Source: Rhodocollybia butyracea (lineage: Eukaryota; Basidiomycota; Agaricomycetes; Agaricales; Omphalotaceae). From it: a DNA stretch of 64,000 bases. Every line of letters starts with the position of its first letter. Positions within the stretch are counted from its first letter, which is position 1. Shown here piece after piece: positions 12,106-23,789 of the stretch. The stretch spans positions 186,001-250,000 of the forward strand of contig JADNRY010000072.1 in NCBI GenBank assembly GCA_015501585.1, in the 5' to 3' direction. Both the position numbers and the translations under genes were made by a program. The notes below the pieces were generated by a model. That model was not told where the DNA came from. It saw only the letters and a list, made by a program, of their open reading frames with translations, and ran no database searches.

Positions 12106-12780
12106 TTAAGGTATTAGAGCCGCAACAAAATTAAGGGCGCCAGTTACTCTACAGATCCATCAGTATAGAGATTTTACAAGGAAGAGAGGACTCACCCCTG
12201 AAGAACTACCGTGATAATCGGGTTGAGAACCTGGACTACAGTAATGACTTGACCGAGACCACTGTCGACATCACCGAGGATAGCAGCGAGAGTAGGGGCT
12301 ATTTCACCAGGGAGGGTAAGGAGGGTGTCAGCAATATCCTACCATCAACGCAACTTTGATCAGCTGTTAGTGGAGGAAATTCAGATCGTACTTACAGTAA
12401 AGATCTCAACAGCAAGGTTAGCAGCAGCATTATCACTCGCCGGCGCCACAGAGGATATCGAGGAGCTTGTATTCTGGAGTGCGGTCCTCAAGCTGTTAAT
12501 GAGAGGGGTGACATTATCCTCAGTGGCGTTCCCCGCTTGCACAAGAGTAGCTAAAAGGGTTGAGTAATCAGCGATTAAACTTGAACAGAGATTTACGTTC
12601 AAATTACTCACTGATCTGAGGCAAGATTATGTCTGTAGAGTTCTTCAACGTGGTGAAAATATCAAGAGCCGACTCCGATTGGCGTTTGGCTATCTCGACT
12701 GGAGTAGCGGAAGGAATAGAGGCAACAATGCCAAAAGAAGCAAACAGGAAAAACAGAGCAGAGAAACGGGCAAGGAACAT
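12106..12780 (-). CDS. Small secreted protein, 169 aa, four exons
   Basis: Exons 12780-12612, 12550-12396, 12338-12196 and 12148-12106 join in frame to 170 codons including stop. Residues 1-22 form a signal peptide (FSALFFLFASFGIVAS). The mature part is rich in Ala, Ser, Thr and Leu, with no Cys pattern and no recognised domain. It has SALDIFTTLKNSTDIILPQI, TLVQAGNA and PLINSLRTAL, all with counterparts in the gene at 15699. Both genes have a first exon of exactly 169 nt and the same intron phases, so they are paralogs. A TATAAAAG box lies 66 bases upstream of the ATG. No function is recognised. Hydrophobic-surface-binding-type proteins share the size and low complexity, but I cannot claim homology. 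Confidence 0.75.
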
Positions 12781-12845
12781 GTTGTTAGACGGAGTATTGA
12801 CTTGATTGAGAAGCTACTACTGGATTGTAAAGGTGGGGGCCATGC

Positions 12846-12853
12846 CTTTTATA
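12846..12853 (-). promoter_or_regulatory. TATA box of the 12.1-12.8 kb gene
   Basis: TATAAAAG on the minus strand, 66 bases before the start codon. It occupies nearly the same place as the TATA box of the paralog at 15613. Confidence 0.6.
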
Positions 12854-15600
12854 CCACCCATTGGTCCTTTCTTCTCGACATCCCAGATCTCAGAAATAAT
12901 AAGTTTAGTGCAAAAATTTTTAACAGCTTTGTCTCTGGAAATACACACTTCTGCCTGAGGCCAAAATGAAGTCAGGGCGGGATTTAATTTACCTTGTCTG
13001 CCAGCTGCAGATACTATTCCAAGGTCTCTCACGAAGCAAAGATATGATACAACAACTCGAAAGATGCACGTGAGATTCTGGGTTGCTACAGACTCGTGAA
13101 TCATGGTCAGGTTTAAATCACCAGGACTATAGTATAAAGATCACGTTGGAATATGTCCTGCCAAGCGCAACCCGGCAGCTATTAATTAACGCACGGGATC
13201 CATTCAGTACCTCTCTTCATACAGCATCTATTCTGATTCAACATTGTTTGACAGCGTTTTGCTGTTGTTACCAGGGCTGATTGAGTGCTGAGGATTTCCC
13301 ATATCCAATCACGAAAGTTGGACCACTTGTCAACTGCTGCAGCGATTTGAGCAAATCCTCAGGAACATCTGAGCACTAACGCCCTGGCCTCTAATTATTG
13401 ACTTATAAGGTGTGAACTAACCAAAACTACTAATAAGTACTTAAAGTATCCTCAGTAATTCTTCGTTAATACTTGATAAATACCTGTGCGGCCCAGGTTT
13501 ATAGGTAGATCTATTTTCATAGGTATACAAAACACTCAGTAATGTGATTGACTGAGAAACTTAAGAACAAGGATCTACTTACAAACGCCTATTTCCTCTC
13601 CGTGCTCCCACGGCCCCGGTAGACAATACAATTATTTATTCTACAGCATTTAGTATTTGATGTTAACCAGCGCGGCAGAGTATTCATTCCCATCATGATT
13701 ATCATCTCGATATACCCTGACATGCTCTTGCCTGAGCAACTGCCTTTGAAGTTCCGATAGCTGCATCGAAGCTATACTAATCATTATCTTCCTAGGCGAA
13801 CATTGAAGATGCAGCCCTTCGGCATATACATCCTGGACGGATGATTTAAGCACACGATGCCATAAATGGATACACAAGCATGGGAAGCGCACTCATGCAT
13901 TGCAACCGCATGCCTGAATCAAGCTTGAACAGAATGTACCACTCCTAACTAGCTAGGGTTGCAATGACAAAGTTGAAAGTTCTGTCCCCAATGTACCTGA
14001 AAAATCCTTCGCGCGGTCATGGGCGATGCCAGATCGGACCAAGAATGGACATGAATAACGAAATATAGGAAAAACACTTTTGGATATTCTAATTTCTGAG
14101 ACATGTCACACATACAGGGATTATAGGATGGGTGTAACCGCATGCACGCTTTGCTCTTGGACGGTCTGGGAACTCCTCACCTGTATCTTGAATCCATTCT
14201 ACTTTCCGAGCTAGCTCATCCTTTATCCAGGATCAGCAATTACCTTTTCGGGTAAGCTATGGATCGCTTTGACCCGAGCGGTCGCCTTGGATTATGAGCA
14301 TATCCATTCGAGTAGCGCGCGCCGGATACACTTCCGGGGGTAGGTAGAGAACCATTCTAGATACGCATCGTGCAGCAGGGCGGCGCTCATGCAAGTTTCG
14401 GCTACGCCTCTTCCGAGACGATTTGGAATCCTGGAAACGGTAAGTGAGAAAGGCGGCCTGGACTTTGAAGGATATGAACGAATGTCAGACTGTCAATAAT
14501 GACTTCAAGTTACCTTAAGCAGGAGCACCCCTGTTTTCACTCCTTTGATACTTTCTCCAATGGATTCTGTTGAAAGATAATACGTTGGACTGCAATTACA
14601 AGCGGCTGAGGCTTGATACAACACAAATACGATTGATCTCAACTTCGATCCTTGAATTTTACGTTGCTCAAATAGTCTTGAATATTACACCGCGATGAGA
14701 TCGGGCGTGGAGGCCATGTCACACATAGGTTAGTACTAAGTAGTAGATACCTACTTATGGTTTTTTTACATCTAATGCGCTCCAGTTGCCTCTCACTAAT
14801 CCAGTCATTCATACATGTAAGACAAGACCAACAGCCATCGGAACTCAAGGGCAGTTGCTACACAAGCAACACATTGATAGATGCAAGCTTGGAAGTTAAT
14901 CATTCGGATGTTGATGGGGACTCGGGGTTGCAGTAAGTTCTTGGATTATTATCTGGATGTCGTTCCCCAAAATAGATGTCCCAAGACATTTTTGCGAGGG
15001 CCAAGGCAACATTCCTGGCAGGTGACAGAGATTTCTCAAGCCGGATTAAGGTGGGTATTGTTTTGGATTATCAGCGGTGGTAGCAACGGCAAAGCGCTGC
15101 CTAACGTTGAATTAGAATAGATGCTGTATGAAGAGATGGACAATGAATCAGGTACCACCAAATGAGGGTAAAATGATGCCATCTGCGCCGCGTAACCCAC
15201 TGTGTCAAGCCGGTTTCACCTTTAACTCATGTACGAGCAATCCTTTGAGTATCCTAGCGAGCCTCTCGTAGGTGGTGAGCTCAGATTGGTGCCGGATGGT
15301 GCCGGACAATGGTTTCCAATTTGCTGAGGCAAGTTGTTCGATCATGTGCCATAGACCTAGAACCATCTTTGGTGGACGACATACGAGGGAAAATGATTGT
15401 TCTTTTGCTTTGTCAGAGAAAAATCCCTGACATTGGATTACCATCTCTTGAACAAGGTAAATTAATATTTACAGCTTCGCCTTTAGACCCGAAGTCGATT
15501 CTTTTTTGGCCCAGATAGATGTGCATTTTTACAGAAATTATACTGTCAATAAGTTCGCAAAAAGTATTTTTTCCGAGATCTGCGATTGCGAGAAAAAAAA
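12854..15600. other. Intergenic space between the divergent secreted-protein genes
   Basis: The outer ends (about 12860-12970 and 15490-15600) are weakly alike in inverted orientation, consistent with shared promoters. The 2.4 kb between shows only short ORFs and no element with clear ends. Confidence 0.4.
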
Positions 15601-15612
15601 AATGCTCATGGG

Positions 15613-15620
15613 TATAAAAG
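15613..15620 (+). promoter_or_regulatory. TATA box of the 15.7-16.4 kb gene
   Basis: TATAAAAG, 79 bases before the ATG at 15699. Confidence 0.6.
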
Positions 15621-15698
15621 ACATGGCCTCCGCCTCCGCCTTTGAGATCCAACAGCAGCTTCTCATTCTCGGCTGAGTCCACCCCAATACTCTAAACA

Positions 15699-16432
15699 AT
15701 GAAGTTCTTTCAAGCTCTATCCTTCGCTCTCTTCTTCCTTGCCTCTACTAGCCTTGGGGCCTCTGTACCCCAGGCTTCTGGGAATTCTGTCGATAACGGC
15801 CAGGATTCAGCTGTTGATATTTTCAGCACGTTAAAGAGCTCTACGGATACGATCTTACCTCAGATCGGTGATTACTCTTAAACCTGATCTTTGGCCGAAA
15901 TAAATTACTGATTGTTCTACCCTCCTAGCAACTCTCGTGCAATCCGGAGACGCCTCTGAGGCCAACCTCGAGCCTCTCATGAATGAGCTGACCACTGCAC
16001 TCAAGACCGCTTCATCTTCGTTAGCCCCGCTTGTGCCCTCGAGTGAAATTGCTCGCCGTCAGCTTAGCCTTTCCGGAATCATCTCCACAATCTTCACTGT
16101 ATGTCCTCGATTTTTTGTACTATTCCCACTGCTTTCGACTGAAGAGATGTGTTGACAGGATCTTGCTGATGGCCTCGCGACCATCCTGGGTATTTCCGGA
16201 GTGCCAGGTGTTACCTCCCTCATCACTAATGCTGCCACCGCGCTGGGTGATATCATCACTCTAGTTCAGCTCTTGGCCCCTGATGCTGTGGCAGGGATTC
16301 AGCTGTAAGTTATCTCTCCCTTCAAATAATTTAATACGTGGTCTTAATTGATTAATTTATAGAGCCACTGCAATCCTTAATCTTATTGCCAAGATTTCCA
16401 AGTTGACTGCACCGTTGGTCATGCTGGTCTGA
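15699..16432 (+). CDS. Small secreted protein, 184 aa, four exons
   Basis: Exons 15699-15867, 15929-16098, 16159-16304 and 16363-16432 join without a frame break to 185 codons including stop. Residues 1-20 are a signal peptide (FFQALSFALFFLASTSLGAS). The body has SAVDIFSTLKSSTDTILPQI, TLVQSGDASEANLEPLMNEL and a hydrophobic C-terminal half (GIISTIFTDLADGLATILG, LTAPLVMLV). There are no cysteines to speak of, so it is not a hydrophobin. It is the paralog of the minus-strand gene at 12106-12780, with the same exon-1 length and intron phases. Probably extracellular or wall-associated; function unknown. Confidence 0.8.
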
Positions 16433-17329
16433 ACATTTTTTTTTGGTACTTAGGTCCATCCGTTTCAAATTTCATCCATCTTTTTTGCATCTTTTGGCCT
16501 TTTTACTAAGTAATGGGTGATCATTAAGATTGAGTTCTTGGATACTTAGTGGTTGCCCGATCTTAAGTTTGCCTACTAAGCGCAATTTTCCTTGAACTTG
16601 AACCAGCACTGCTACAATTCTCATGTTACCTACTAATCGAGAGTGTCTGATGCCAGTGTCCAAATGGGCGGAGTCGACGGCCAAGGTAGCCTACTGAAGG
16701 CTGGGAAATCAATAAATGAGACCATGATATGGAAGATGTACTCTAAACATTGCTTGCTGTCCCATCAATCAAAAGTTACCAGAGCACTAAATGTTGATTT
16801 GGCGGACCCATGAGACAGTGACAATCACCACAACATTCTGAGTCTTCGATGTGGCTACTAGCTAGTGAGATCTTCATGCCCAAAAGGAGGCACGACTTCA
16901 GACCTACTATGCCATGTCGTGAAATTTATCTCGAATATCAAAGTGATGTATAGCTGAGGGTTAGATAAGGTAATTTTCGACATGTAGCTCAGAGTCGGTT
17001 GACTTGATCAAGTTAAGCTTTGCAAAATTTTCATGTAAGTCGATTTTCATGTAAGTCGCCTGTTGAAGTGAAGGATTCTGAGAGAATGTGACATCCAAGT
17101 TGACATCCCCACCCTTTCATTAAAGCTTTGGCACTTGAGCTATTCAACAATTACCTTATCTGGTTAGCAATGTATCGCTTTGACATTTGAATTTGAATTT
17201 CTGTGGCTGACAATGATTTGTTGTTGAGGCGACCAAGTTGTTGCTGTGAGGCCCAGAAACTGGTAAGAAGAAGTCTATGTGGACTGAAATGTAAGACAGG
17301 TTTAGTTGGAATCTTGGTTGGAATTAACA
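16433..17329. other. Gene-free stretch
   Basis: No gene recognised. A short direct repeat (ttttcatgtaagtcg, twice) lies at about 17027-17058. Confidence 0.35.
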
Positions 17330-18420
17330 TAAGATTTCTTCGAGAAACCCATTCTGCGTCAATATAACACGACTAGCGACGCGTCTGGAGAAGCAAGTTG
17401 AGCTTTTCTCTCAGAAAACCAACAAAGGGCAGAGTGAAGCTAGATGTGCGTACCCCTTGTGAGCGGGTCTATCTCACCTGCGACTGCGTAAAAATGGCAG
17501 ATTCTCACTGTGGAGTGCTAAGTTCCCACATTCTCAACACATTCTACTATCTAGTAGAGAATTGGTAGAGAATGTTGAGAGGAGCCTTCAGCTTCGTGAC
17601 TGAAGGAGATCCGATTGTTGTTGCTTAAGAGAAAGTGACCGAAGCGGGGATAAGAAGAGCAGGGAGGTGTACCGGTAACCGAAATAGTCCAATCGAGCAC
17701 GGTGTACAAGTAGTTAGCTCTCAAATGGCTATCCTGATACCGCGTAGTGAACTGGTGCTAACCTACTGGAATTTAGGATTTGTGCAATCTGTGCAATCGA
17801 TCAATTCCCGTGGCTATTCGGCGCCAGATTCAGAGGAGGAAGAACTTCTCAGAAAAGAGTGATTTGCGTCTGATGTACTGCGAGATATCAGAAACACCCT
17901 GGAAAGGCAACTACCTACTTGTTGTGCCCAATCTATCGTGCCGCATAGGTAGGATCTACATCGACGTGTCGTTTTCTTGCTTTCCGTCTAAGTACGCTAG
18001 CGCGCGCTTGGGCGGCGGCTTCGGCGAACACATTACGTACGTTCATTTATTCGAGTTAATTTTCTTTCTTGACCTGCGACTATGTACCATCTTGAAAGCC
18101 TGGCCACGAGCTCAGAATTGGAAAACTCCGCTTCACTCTGCTGTTTACCCTCCTTCTGTATCGATTTGTGCCCCCGGAGCTTGCGGCGAAAAGATGGAGA
18201 AAAGAGATGAATGACCTCTGTGGGTAAGGTGAATAATAACGTATGTGCGTGGTCCATTATGCATTATCCGCACACATATAAGCTACGTGACTTACTGACG
18301 GTCTTTCACGTCAAAATTATAGGCTGGCAAGTCCAACAAACTAGCAAGGACTTAGAACTTTTGTGGACCTTCTGGTAAGTGCCCAATCTGGAGCTCGTTA
18401 TCTTCGCAAATGACGTATGG
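17330..18420 (+). repeat. REX1-unit upstream block, copy C
   Basis: It resembles 38640-39800 over most of its length. Landmarks are the 'atttcttcg-gaa-cccattct' stretch near 17335, the 'gcgatatc-type' segment near 17880, the 'gatttgtgcccccggagct' stretch near 18165 and the lead-in to the REX1-like segment. No conserved reading frame was found on either strand. Confidence 0.55.
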
Positions 18421-19760
18421 TGTTCTTATAGCTTACTTTCCAACGTTCTGGAAACCAAAACGACAAGAACTCGCAAGAGTTTGTATGATCGATTATGATA
18501 CCCAGCTCGTTGGATATGAAGTCAAGCCCCGGTGAGTGCCCAAAATTAACGAATATGGACTTTTGTAGCTAATGCATCGTCTCTTACAGATGGTCAGGAA
18601 TAACAGCTGGAGCGCTCGCTACAGCAACGACCACATTCTCTGAAGCCCAAGCCCATGTCCTCAGCCCAGTCTCGTCGTTCACGCCTAAGCCCAACCCGTT
18701 TTACATCCAAAAAAACCACTTCTGCTTCCTCTCCCTCTCCGCCACTAACCTCGATTCTCCTGAAACACTCGCTTGAATCCGAACTCAAAAGCACTTATCA
18801 CACACTCGTTTTGTGTTGACGCCGCCCTGATCTATTAACACCCTCGTGGCCGCCCGTTGAAACTTGTTCTCACCCGGGTCACAAAAAATGGTACGGAAGC
18901 GAGACACAGATCCGGGGAGGAGGTGGCCACGACCCAGAGGAAGAAGCACGCGTGATGATGGAGCTTGTACGAAAGAAGGTTGAGAATGGAAGAGAGTTTG
19001 GGGAGTTCAAGGCGGATATGGAAGGCCTGTTTGAGAGGATTAGGAGGGGTCGTCTTGGGCTGCGGGCACCGGTCGAGAGAAGATACGGACCGTGGTGATC
19101 GATCATGGCAATCCGGGGATGATGCATGGGAGTAAGCTTTAAGGCTAGTACGTGTCTGGGGTGCAAGGACGACGAAGAGGTTGTGAAGAACTTCGTGTGC
19201 GTGGTCGCTCATGAAGCTGAAGGGGCTGGCGCATGCAAGAGGATGTGAGTATATTCTCCTTTGTTTAGTTCGGTACTAATCATTTTGAGGTCTGTAGGGA
19301 TAGCTAGTAACTGCTCGTGCTAATCCTTCTGATGGTGTCTCCAGCAGAGCCTACGCCCGAGCTACTTTCCTCCACACTCCTTGAAGCATCTACTCAAGCA
19401 CTCATCGGTACTCACCTCCAAACCATCCACTCGTTCCTCCCCGCTCGTTCTGGGCTAGTCACATTCACCGGACACTCTGACCATCGGTTCGGAAGAGATT
19501 GTCTGTGGTGAAAATGGGTGAGGGCGATGGGTGGCTGCGGATATGAGGGATTTGGAAGAGGCGGTGGAACTGGCAAGGAGAAGGTTGTTGTTCTTGGACA
19601 TGAAAGGGTGTATGGCCCTGTGTGATGGTCTCCCGCGGTATCTTCATTTCGATTTTCCCTCTCGTATTTTTACACAGGACTTGAAAATTTCTCATCTTCA
19701 TGATCGCGCTTGTTAAAGGCGGTCTGGACTGCCTTTGGGCGACATCCTTGCTGATGCTGT
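18421..19760 (+). pseudogene. REX1-like RNA exonuclease fragment, copy C
   Basis: The copy starts with FWKPKRQELAR and CMIDYDTQLVGYE (after ExoI), then ITAGALATATT near 18600, ILLKHSLESELK near 18760, LTRVTKKWYGSETQI near 18875, GHDPEEEAR near 18930, MELVRKKVENGREFGEFKAD near 18960 and HSFLPARSGLVTFTGHSD near 19430. The ExoIII aspartate has become Glu (HDPEEE). ExoI is missing and frames break after GEFKADMEGLFERI. The downstream unit stays similar to copy E as far as about 20280. Confidence 0.65.
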
Positions 19761-20280
19761 AAAGTGAATGTGGCAGTGTTGCCACGATCTCCATCAATAC
19801 CCATTATAGCACGACAGACTAAGCTAGGTTACTATATGCTGGGATACCTCTCCTGCCTCATTTCAATCCCTATATCATGGACCTTTGCTGCTTACACATT
19901 GATCTTAGTTAGCGTGTCTGGAATCTCGACCTTTCACAATTTTCGCAGTGCGGTGGAGAGAAATAGCTGGACATCCTGGTGTTATCGGCGAGGTTGCGAC
20001 GCTTTGGGGTAGGTGATTTTTGGCCGGGTTTTTGGTTTTGATCCACAATCTTAGACAATATGCTATGGGCTTACAACCACGTCATTGCTAGTTCAAAGCT
20101 CTGGCCTTCCTGAGCCCGTTCACTGACATACACGACTGGGATTTTTGGTCACTCAAACGGCTTCTTAGGGTGTCTGTAGCAAGGCCCAATACCAAGATCA
20201 GGGGGCTTGTCACTGTCTATGTTCGCCATCAGTGTTCCTGTATTGCAGACTTGGTTGAGCATCCGCAAGTGGGGGCGTTT
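19761..20280 (+). repeat. Shared tail of the REX1 repeat unit (copy C)
   Basis: It matches about 41140-41695 in landmarks such as 'cttagacaatatgctatggg', 'ctccggccttcctgagccc' and 'cagtgttcctgtattgcag'. Similarity ends near 20280, which sets the 3' edge of the duplicated unit. No gene is seen. Confidence 0.5.
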
Positions 20281-20282
20281 GA

Positions 20283-20326
20283 GGGAATCCTCAGGTGGGC
20301 ACGCTTGAAGCAATCTGAGGATTCCC
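20283..20326. repeat. Perfect 12-bp hairpin at the repeat-unit edge
   Basis: GGGAATCCTCAG (20283-20294) and CTGAGGATTCCC (20315-20326) are exact inverted repeats around a 20-base loop. It sits where similarity between repeat units C and E ends. Confidence 0.7.
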
Positions 20327-20379
20327 AACTGAAATGCTGAAGCCGAAAACGAAATCTAAGCTTCACGCTTAAATTCAGC

Positions 20380-20857
20380 GCAAGTACTGCTGGGACATCA
20401 ATGCGGGGCCCTGAAACTCCACTTTTTGGTGTTATGTCTGAATCCTGATTGAAATCGGACGCCAAATTCAGAAATGCTGGCCATCGATAGCCCAACTCTT
20501 CTGATATTATGCTGATTCAGTTTGAGTACTGACTTCTGAGATGATCGGCCATCGATGTGACTTTTCGGAACTTAGAACCCGACCCCTTTTCAGTGCTTGG
20601 CTGTTAATCTCCAGATTTCAGTCCAATTTAAGGACTGGTGCTCCATCGACATAAGTCTTTAAGATCTTGTCCGCTTTCAACATGTCTAATAGTAATCGGC
20701 GTTTGAAAACATGTGGATAGAAGGTTCAAATGTTTTATCCTTTGAAGACATGCAGCAGGCATGCGATCTAATGAACGAACCGATGGCCACCTATGTCAAC
20801 TTGTAAGGATGTACAAATACCCCAGATTGTTCACTTCAGCACCTCACAGCACTCACC
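20380..20857 (+). promoter_or_regulatory. Conserved upstream region of the trefoil/DM9 gene at 20.9 kb
   Basis: About 450 bases are shared with 34090-34577 in front of the sister gene, including a 'tttttggtgttatgt' stretch, a 'gatgatcggccatcgat' stretch, a 'cttgtccgctttcaa' stretch and an 'acatgcgatctaatgaa' stretch close to the start. No TATA box is obvious. Confidence 0.5.
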
Positions 20858-23342
20858 ATGGAGGCAAGCGTGAAGGACAACTATCTTCCGTCAGGCTGTT
20901 ATGCAATTGTCAATGTCTTGTACTTAAACTGTCCGACTGTTGCAAAACCGGACGACGCGAATACTAGTCTTGTTGCCAATCCATATCACGATCGGACTGT
21001 CTGTATCTCTTGATTTCTTTGATTTTGTGAATGGCTGATTCCCATGGTTTTCAGTGGTGGGTAACCCGGCTGCCCAACCGAGCATATACGTTGGAACATA
21101 TTGACAATGCCGGATGTTTCGCCGCCACCCACGACCTTAGGCAGGATGCCATGGTTGGTTTCTCCGATAAAGCATTTCAGTTTCATATTACCCCAGTACC
21201 AAGACGACACAAGCAGTTCTTGTATGACCCGTTTTTGCATGCCTATGATCTCTTAGAACTAAATGGTTACAAGGATATCAACAATTTCCCAGCCCCGGTT
21301 GTATTGGGGATTCGGTTCTGACTCTCAGACGGCAATTGTGAGTATGAATTATCAGCTTTGCATTGGAGATACCAGTTGATCTTGCTACGGTAGGTTGAGC
21401 TTGATGGTGATCCTGAGCATCACAACAACTGGTGGACGTTTGAATCTCAGTCAACTTCGGAGGCCGCAGATATAGCCGCAGAACCGGTAACCGTGGAGGT
21501 TGCTCCTGCTTACGCAAAGGCAGCTAATAATTCTCACCTTGTGAGTATGCAGGTTTTTTCAAGTTTTGAGTTACACGCCTAAGTTGATCATCGTTGTTCA
21601 GGCCAGTGTATGGGCATTCATATTGATGGCAGATATTTGTCTGAAATCTAATGCACAGGAGCTACCTCAGTCACGTCCAGAAGTACCACCCGTCCAAGCG
21701 GGGAAGAAAGTGAGCGCGGAGCATGTACGTGGACCCCAGCATCCGGCCCCAGCTGATTTAACATGACCAATACAGCTATCAGAAGTAGTTGATAATAAGC
21801 CTCACCTTGTGAGTATGCACGTTTTTTCAAGTTTTGAGTTACACGCCTAGGTTGATCTTTGTTCAGGTCAGTATATGAGCATTCATATTGATGAAGATAT
21901 CTGTCTGAGTTCTAATGCACAGGACCTACCCAAGTTACCTACAAAAGTAGCACCAATACAAACGGAGAAGGAGGCGAACGCGAAACATGTACGTGGATTC
22001 CAGCATTCCGTTTTTACCTGATTTAGCTGACTTGACACGTCTTACACAGCTACCACAGGTGGCTCCCTGCTGGGAGGAGAAGTTTGAGCAGGAATCAGAG
22101 GGCGAAGATTGGCAACAAAGTGACATAGCTTCATCTGGTTATGTTAGAGAGATGCTTGCTCCGAGTGGCCGTCGAGTGTGGCAGGGCAAGAGTTCCAGCT
22201 CGATGTCCAGCTCGATGGAGTTACCAACTACTGGGGAACGCTTGCGAGTAAGCATTCCGCAACATCAAACATCGTTTCGTTGCCTCTAACATAAATACTG
22301 CTAGGGCGGAGTTTGTTCGTTCAATTTTCTCTTAGCGGTTCAAATTTTGCCTGACCCCCGTACTTGAGATCCTGGAAATTTCGACGCCTTAGCTGGCCGC
22401 TTTACGGGCATACACATCAACGACAGAAGTTTGGCGAATCATAACGCACAGGCGTGGCCTCAGCCACCTCCAGAACTCCCATCCATCCGGATGGGGACAA
22501 ATGAGGCGAGAATACAACAGGTACGTAGATCCCATGCCGGCCTCAACTGGTATAACTCATCTAACACAGTTACGACAAATGACTGCCCGCTTGCAAGGGG
22601 AGTTAGAGCAGAAATCAGAAAGTAAAAACTGGCAACAAAGCGACATGGCATCATCTGGCTTCTTCGAAGAGATGCTGGGTCCGACTGGCCGTCGAGTGCA
22701 GAGCCGGAGTTCTAGTTTGATGGACTCACCATTTACGGGGAAACATTTGCCAGTGAGCATTCCTTGATCATTCCGCAACCTTGAGCGTCATTGCCTCTGA
22801 CACAAGCACTGCTACTAGGGCGGGATTTGTTCGTTTGATTTCCTCTTAGCATTTGAAACTATACCTGACCTTTTACTCGAGTTTCTGAAAGCTTTGTCTC
22901 CAATAACAATGTTAATCGGCAAGGGGGGCTAGAGCAAAAATCAGAAAGTAAAGCTTGGAAACAAAATGACATGCCATCTGGCTCTTTCGAAGAGATGCTT
23001 GGCCCGACTGGCCGTCGAGTGCAGAGCCGGAGTTCTGGTTTGATGGAGTCACCATTTATGGGGAAACATATGCTAGTGAGTATTCCGCAACCTTGAGCAT
23101 CATTGCCTCTGACACAAGTACTGCTACTAGGGCGGGATGTGTTCGTTTAATTTCCTCTTAGTGTTTGAAACTTTACCTGACCTTTTACTCGAGTTCCTGG
23201 AAGCTTTGGCTCCAATGACAATGTTAATCATGTGTGGGGCCGGGACGAGCCTAAAGCCCGCAGCCCAGGCCAGGAGTTGTGGGAGGAGCGCAGAGCCGGG
23301 GCCCGGCTCTCAAGATCCCCCAGCCCCTGGACATCGAGGTGA
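20858..23342 (+). CDS. I66-like beta-trefoil plus DM9-like repeat protein, about 526 aa
   Basis: Exons 20858-20998, 21055-21221, 21274-21337 and 21394-21540 encode the N-terminal trefoil (SGCYAIVNV, NRAYTLEHIDNAGCFAATHD, RLYWGFGSDSQ, NNWWTFES), with the same intron phases as the two small trefoil genes. Exon 21602-21724 (41 codons) and 21776-21808 give a Pro-rich ELPQSRPEV linker. Exons 22050-22247, 22305-22314 with 22369-22520, 22570-22752, 22819-22828 with 22882-23075, and 23131-23140 with 23194-23342 encode three repeats of W-QxDMxS, EMLGPTGRRVQSRS and TGKHL-GG(V/I/M)xPG, degenerate DM9-like units. One linker-exon copy (21867-21988) holds a TGA and is 122 nt long, so I assume it is skipped, which keeps the frame. 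No signal peptide. I66 proteins inhibit serine proteases and DM9 proteins bind mannose; the function here is inferred only. Confidence 0.65.
22050..23193 (+). repeat. Three tandem DM9-like exon modules in the 20.9-kb gene
   Basis: Modules start at 22050, 22570 and about 22920. Each ends in a GTGAGY-ATTCC donor, an intron with ctctgacacaa/ctaacataaa, a 10-nt microexon and a second intron with 'tttcctcttag'. The third module is fused in frame to the preceding half module, so the intervening linker exon is lost. Confidence 0.75.
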
Positions 23343-23429
23343 GCAATCTCAGGAGCAGGGCGCTAGAATAAGATTATCTACACAGAAAGCATCAAACCTA
23401 CATATAACATAGCAGTAAATATGTTTACA

Positions 23430-23789
23430 AGTGATATGTCCTGTTTACTTTTCCGTCTTGAAGTCAAGGTCTACTTTTACACTACAGATAGTGATGTGCC
23501 GCCAATGTTCAACCGGGGTAGGAAGCTAAGAGGCTGTTCAGCTCCTCGCCAACCCTCTCACCTGTTGTTTTAACACTCAAAGTAGTAAGTATGCATGCGT
23601 ATTCGCCCCTGCCATGTTCAGGCGCAACATTCAAAGTGATCATTGATTGGTACCCAGGGAGTGCGCCAGTGCATTCCAGTACTTGGAATTGAGTTTCCAG
23701 ATATCTGATGCACTCAGAGAGCCTAGGAAAATCATTTACAACACTCTTAAAAATATTATACACATTTGCTCCTTGTATAGCTTAACTTT
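23430..23789. other. 3' flank shared with the sister gene
   Basis: 23430-23520 matches 37250-37350 behind the sister gene, so the duplicated segment is about 3.2 kb. 23520-23789 holds nothing recognisable. Confidence 0.45.

Noticed and set aside
15699..16432. Hydrophobin
   Set aside because: No eight-cysteine pattern; the spliced protein has almost no cysteine.
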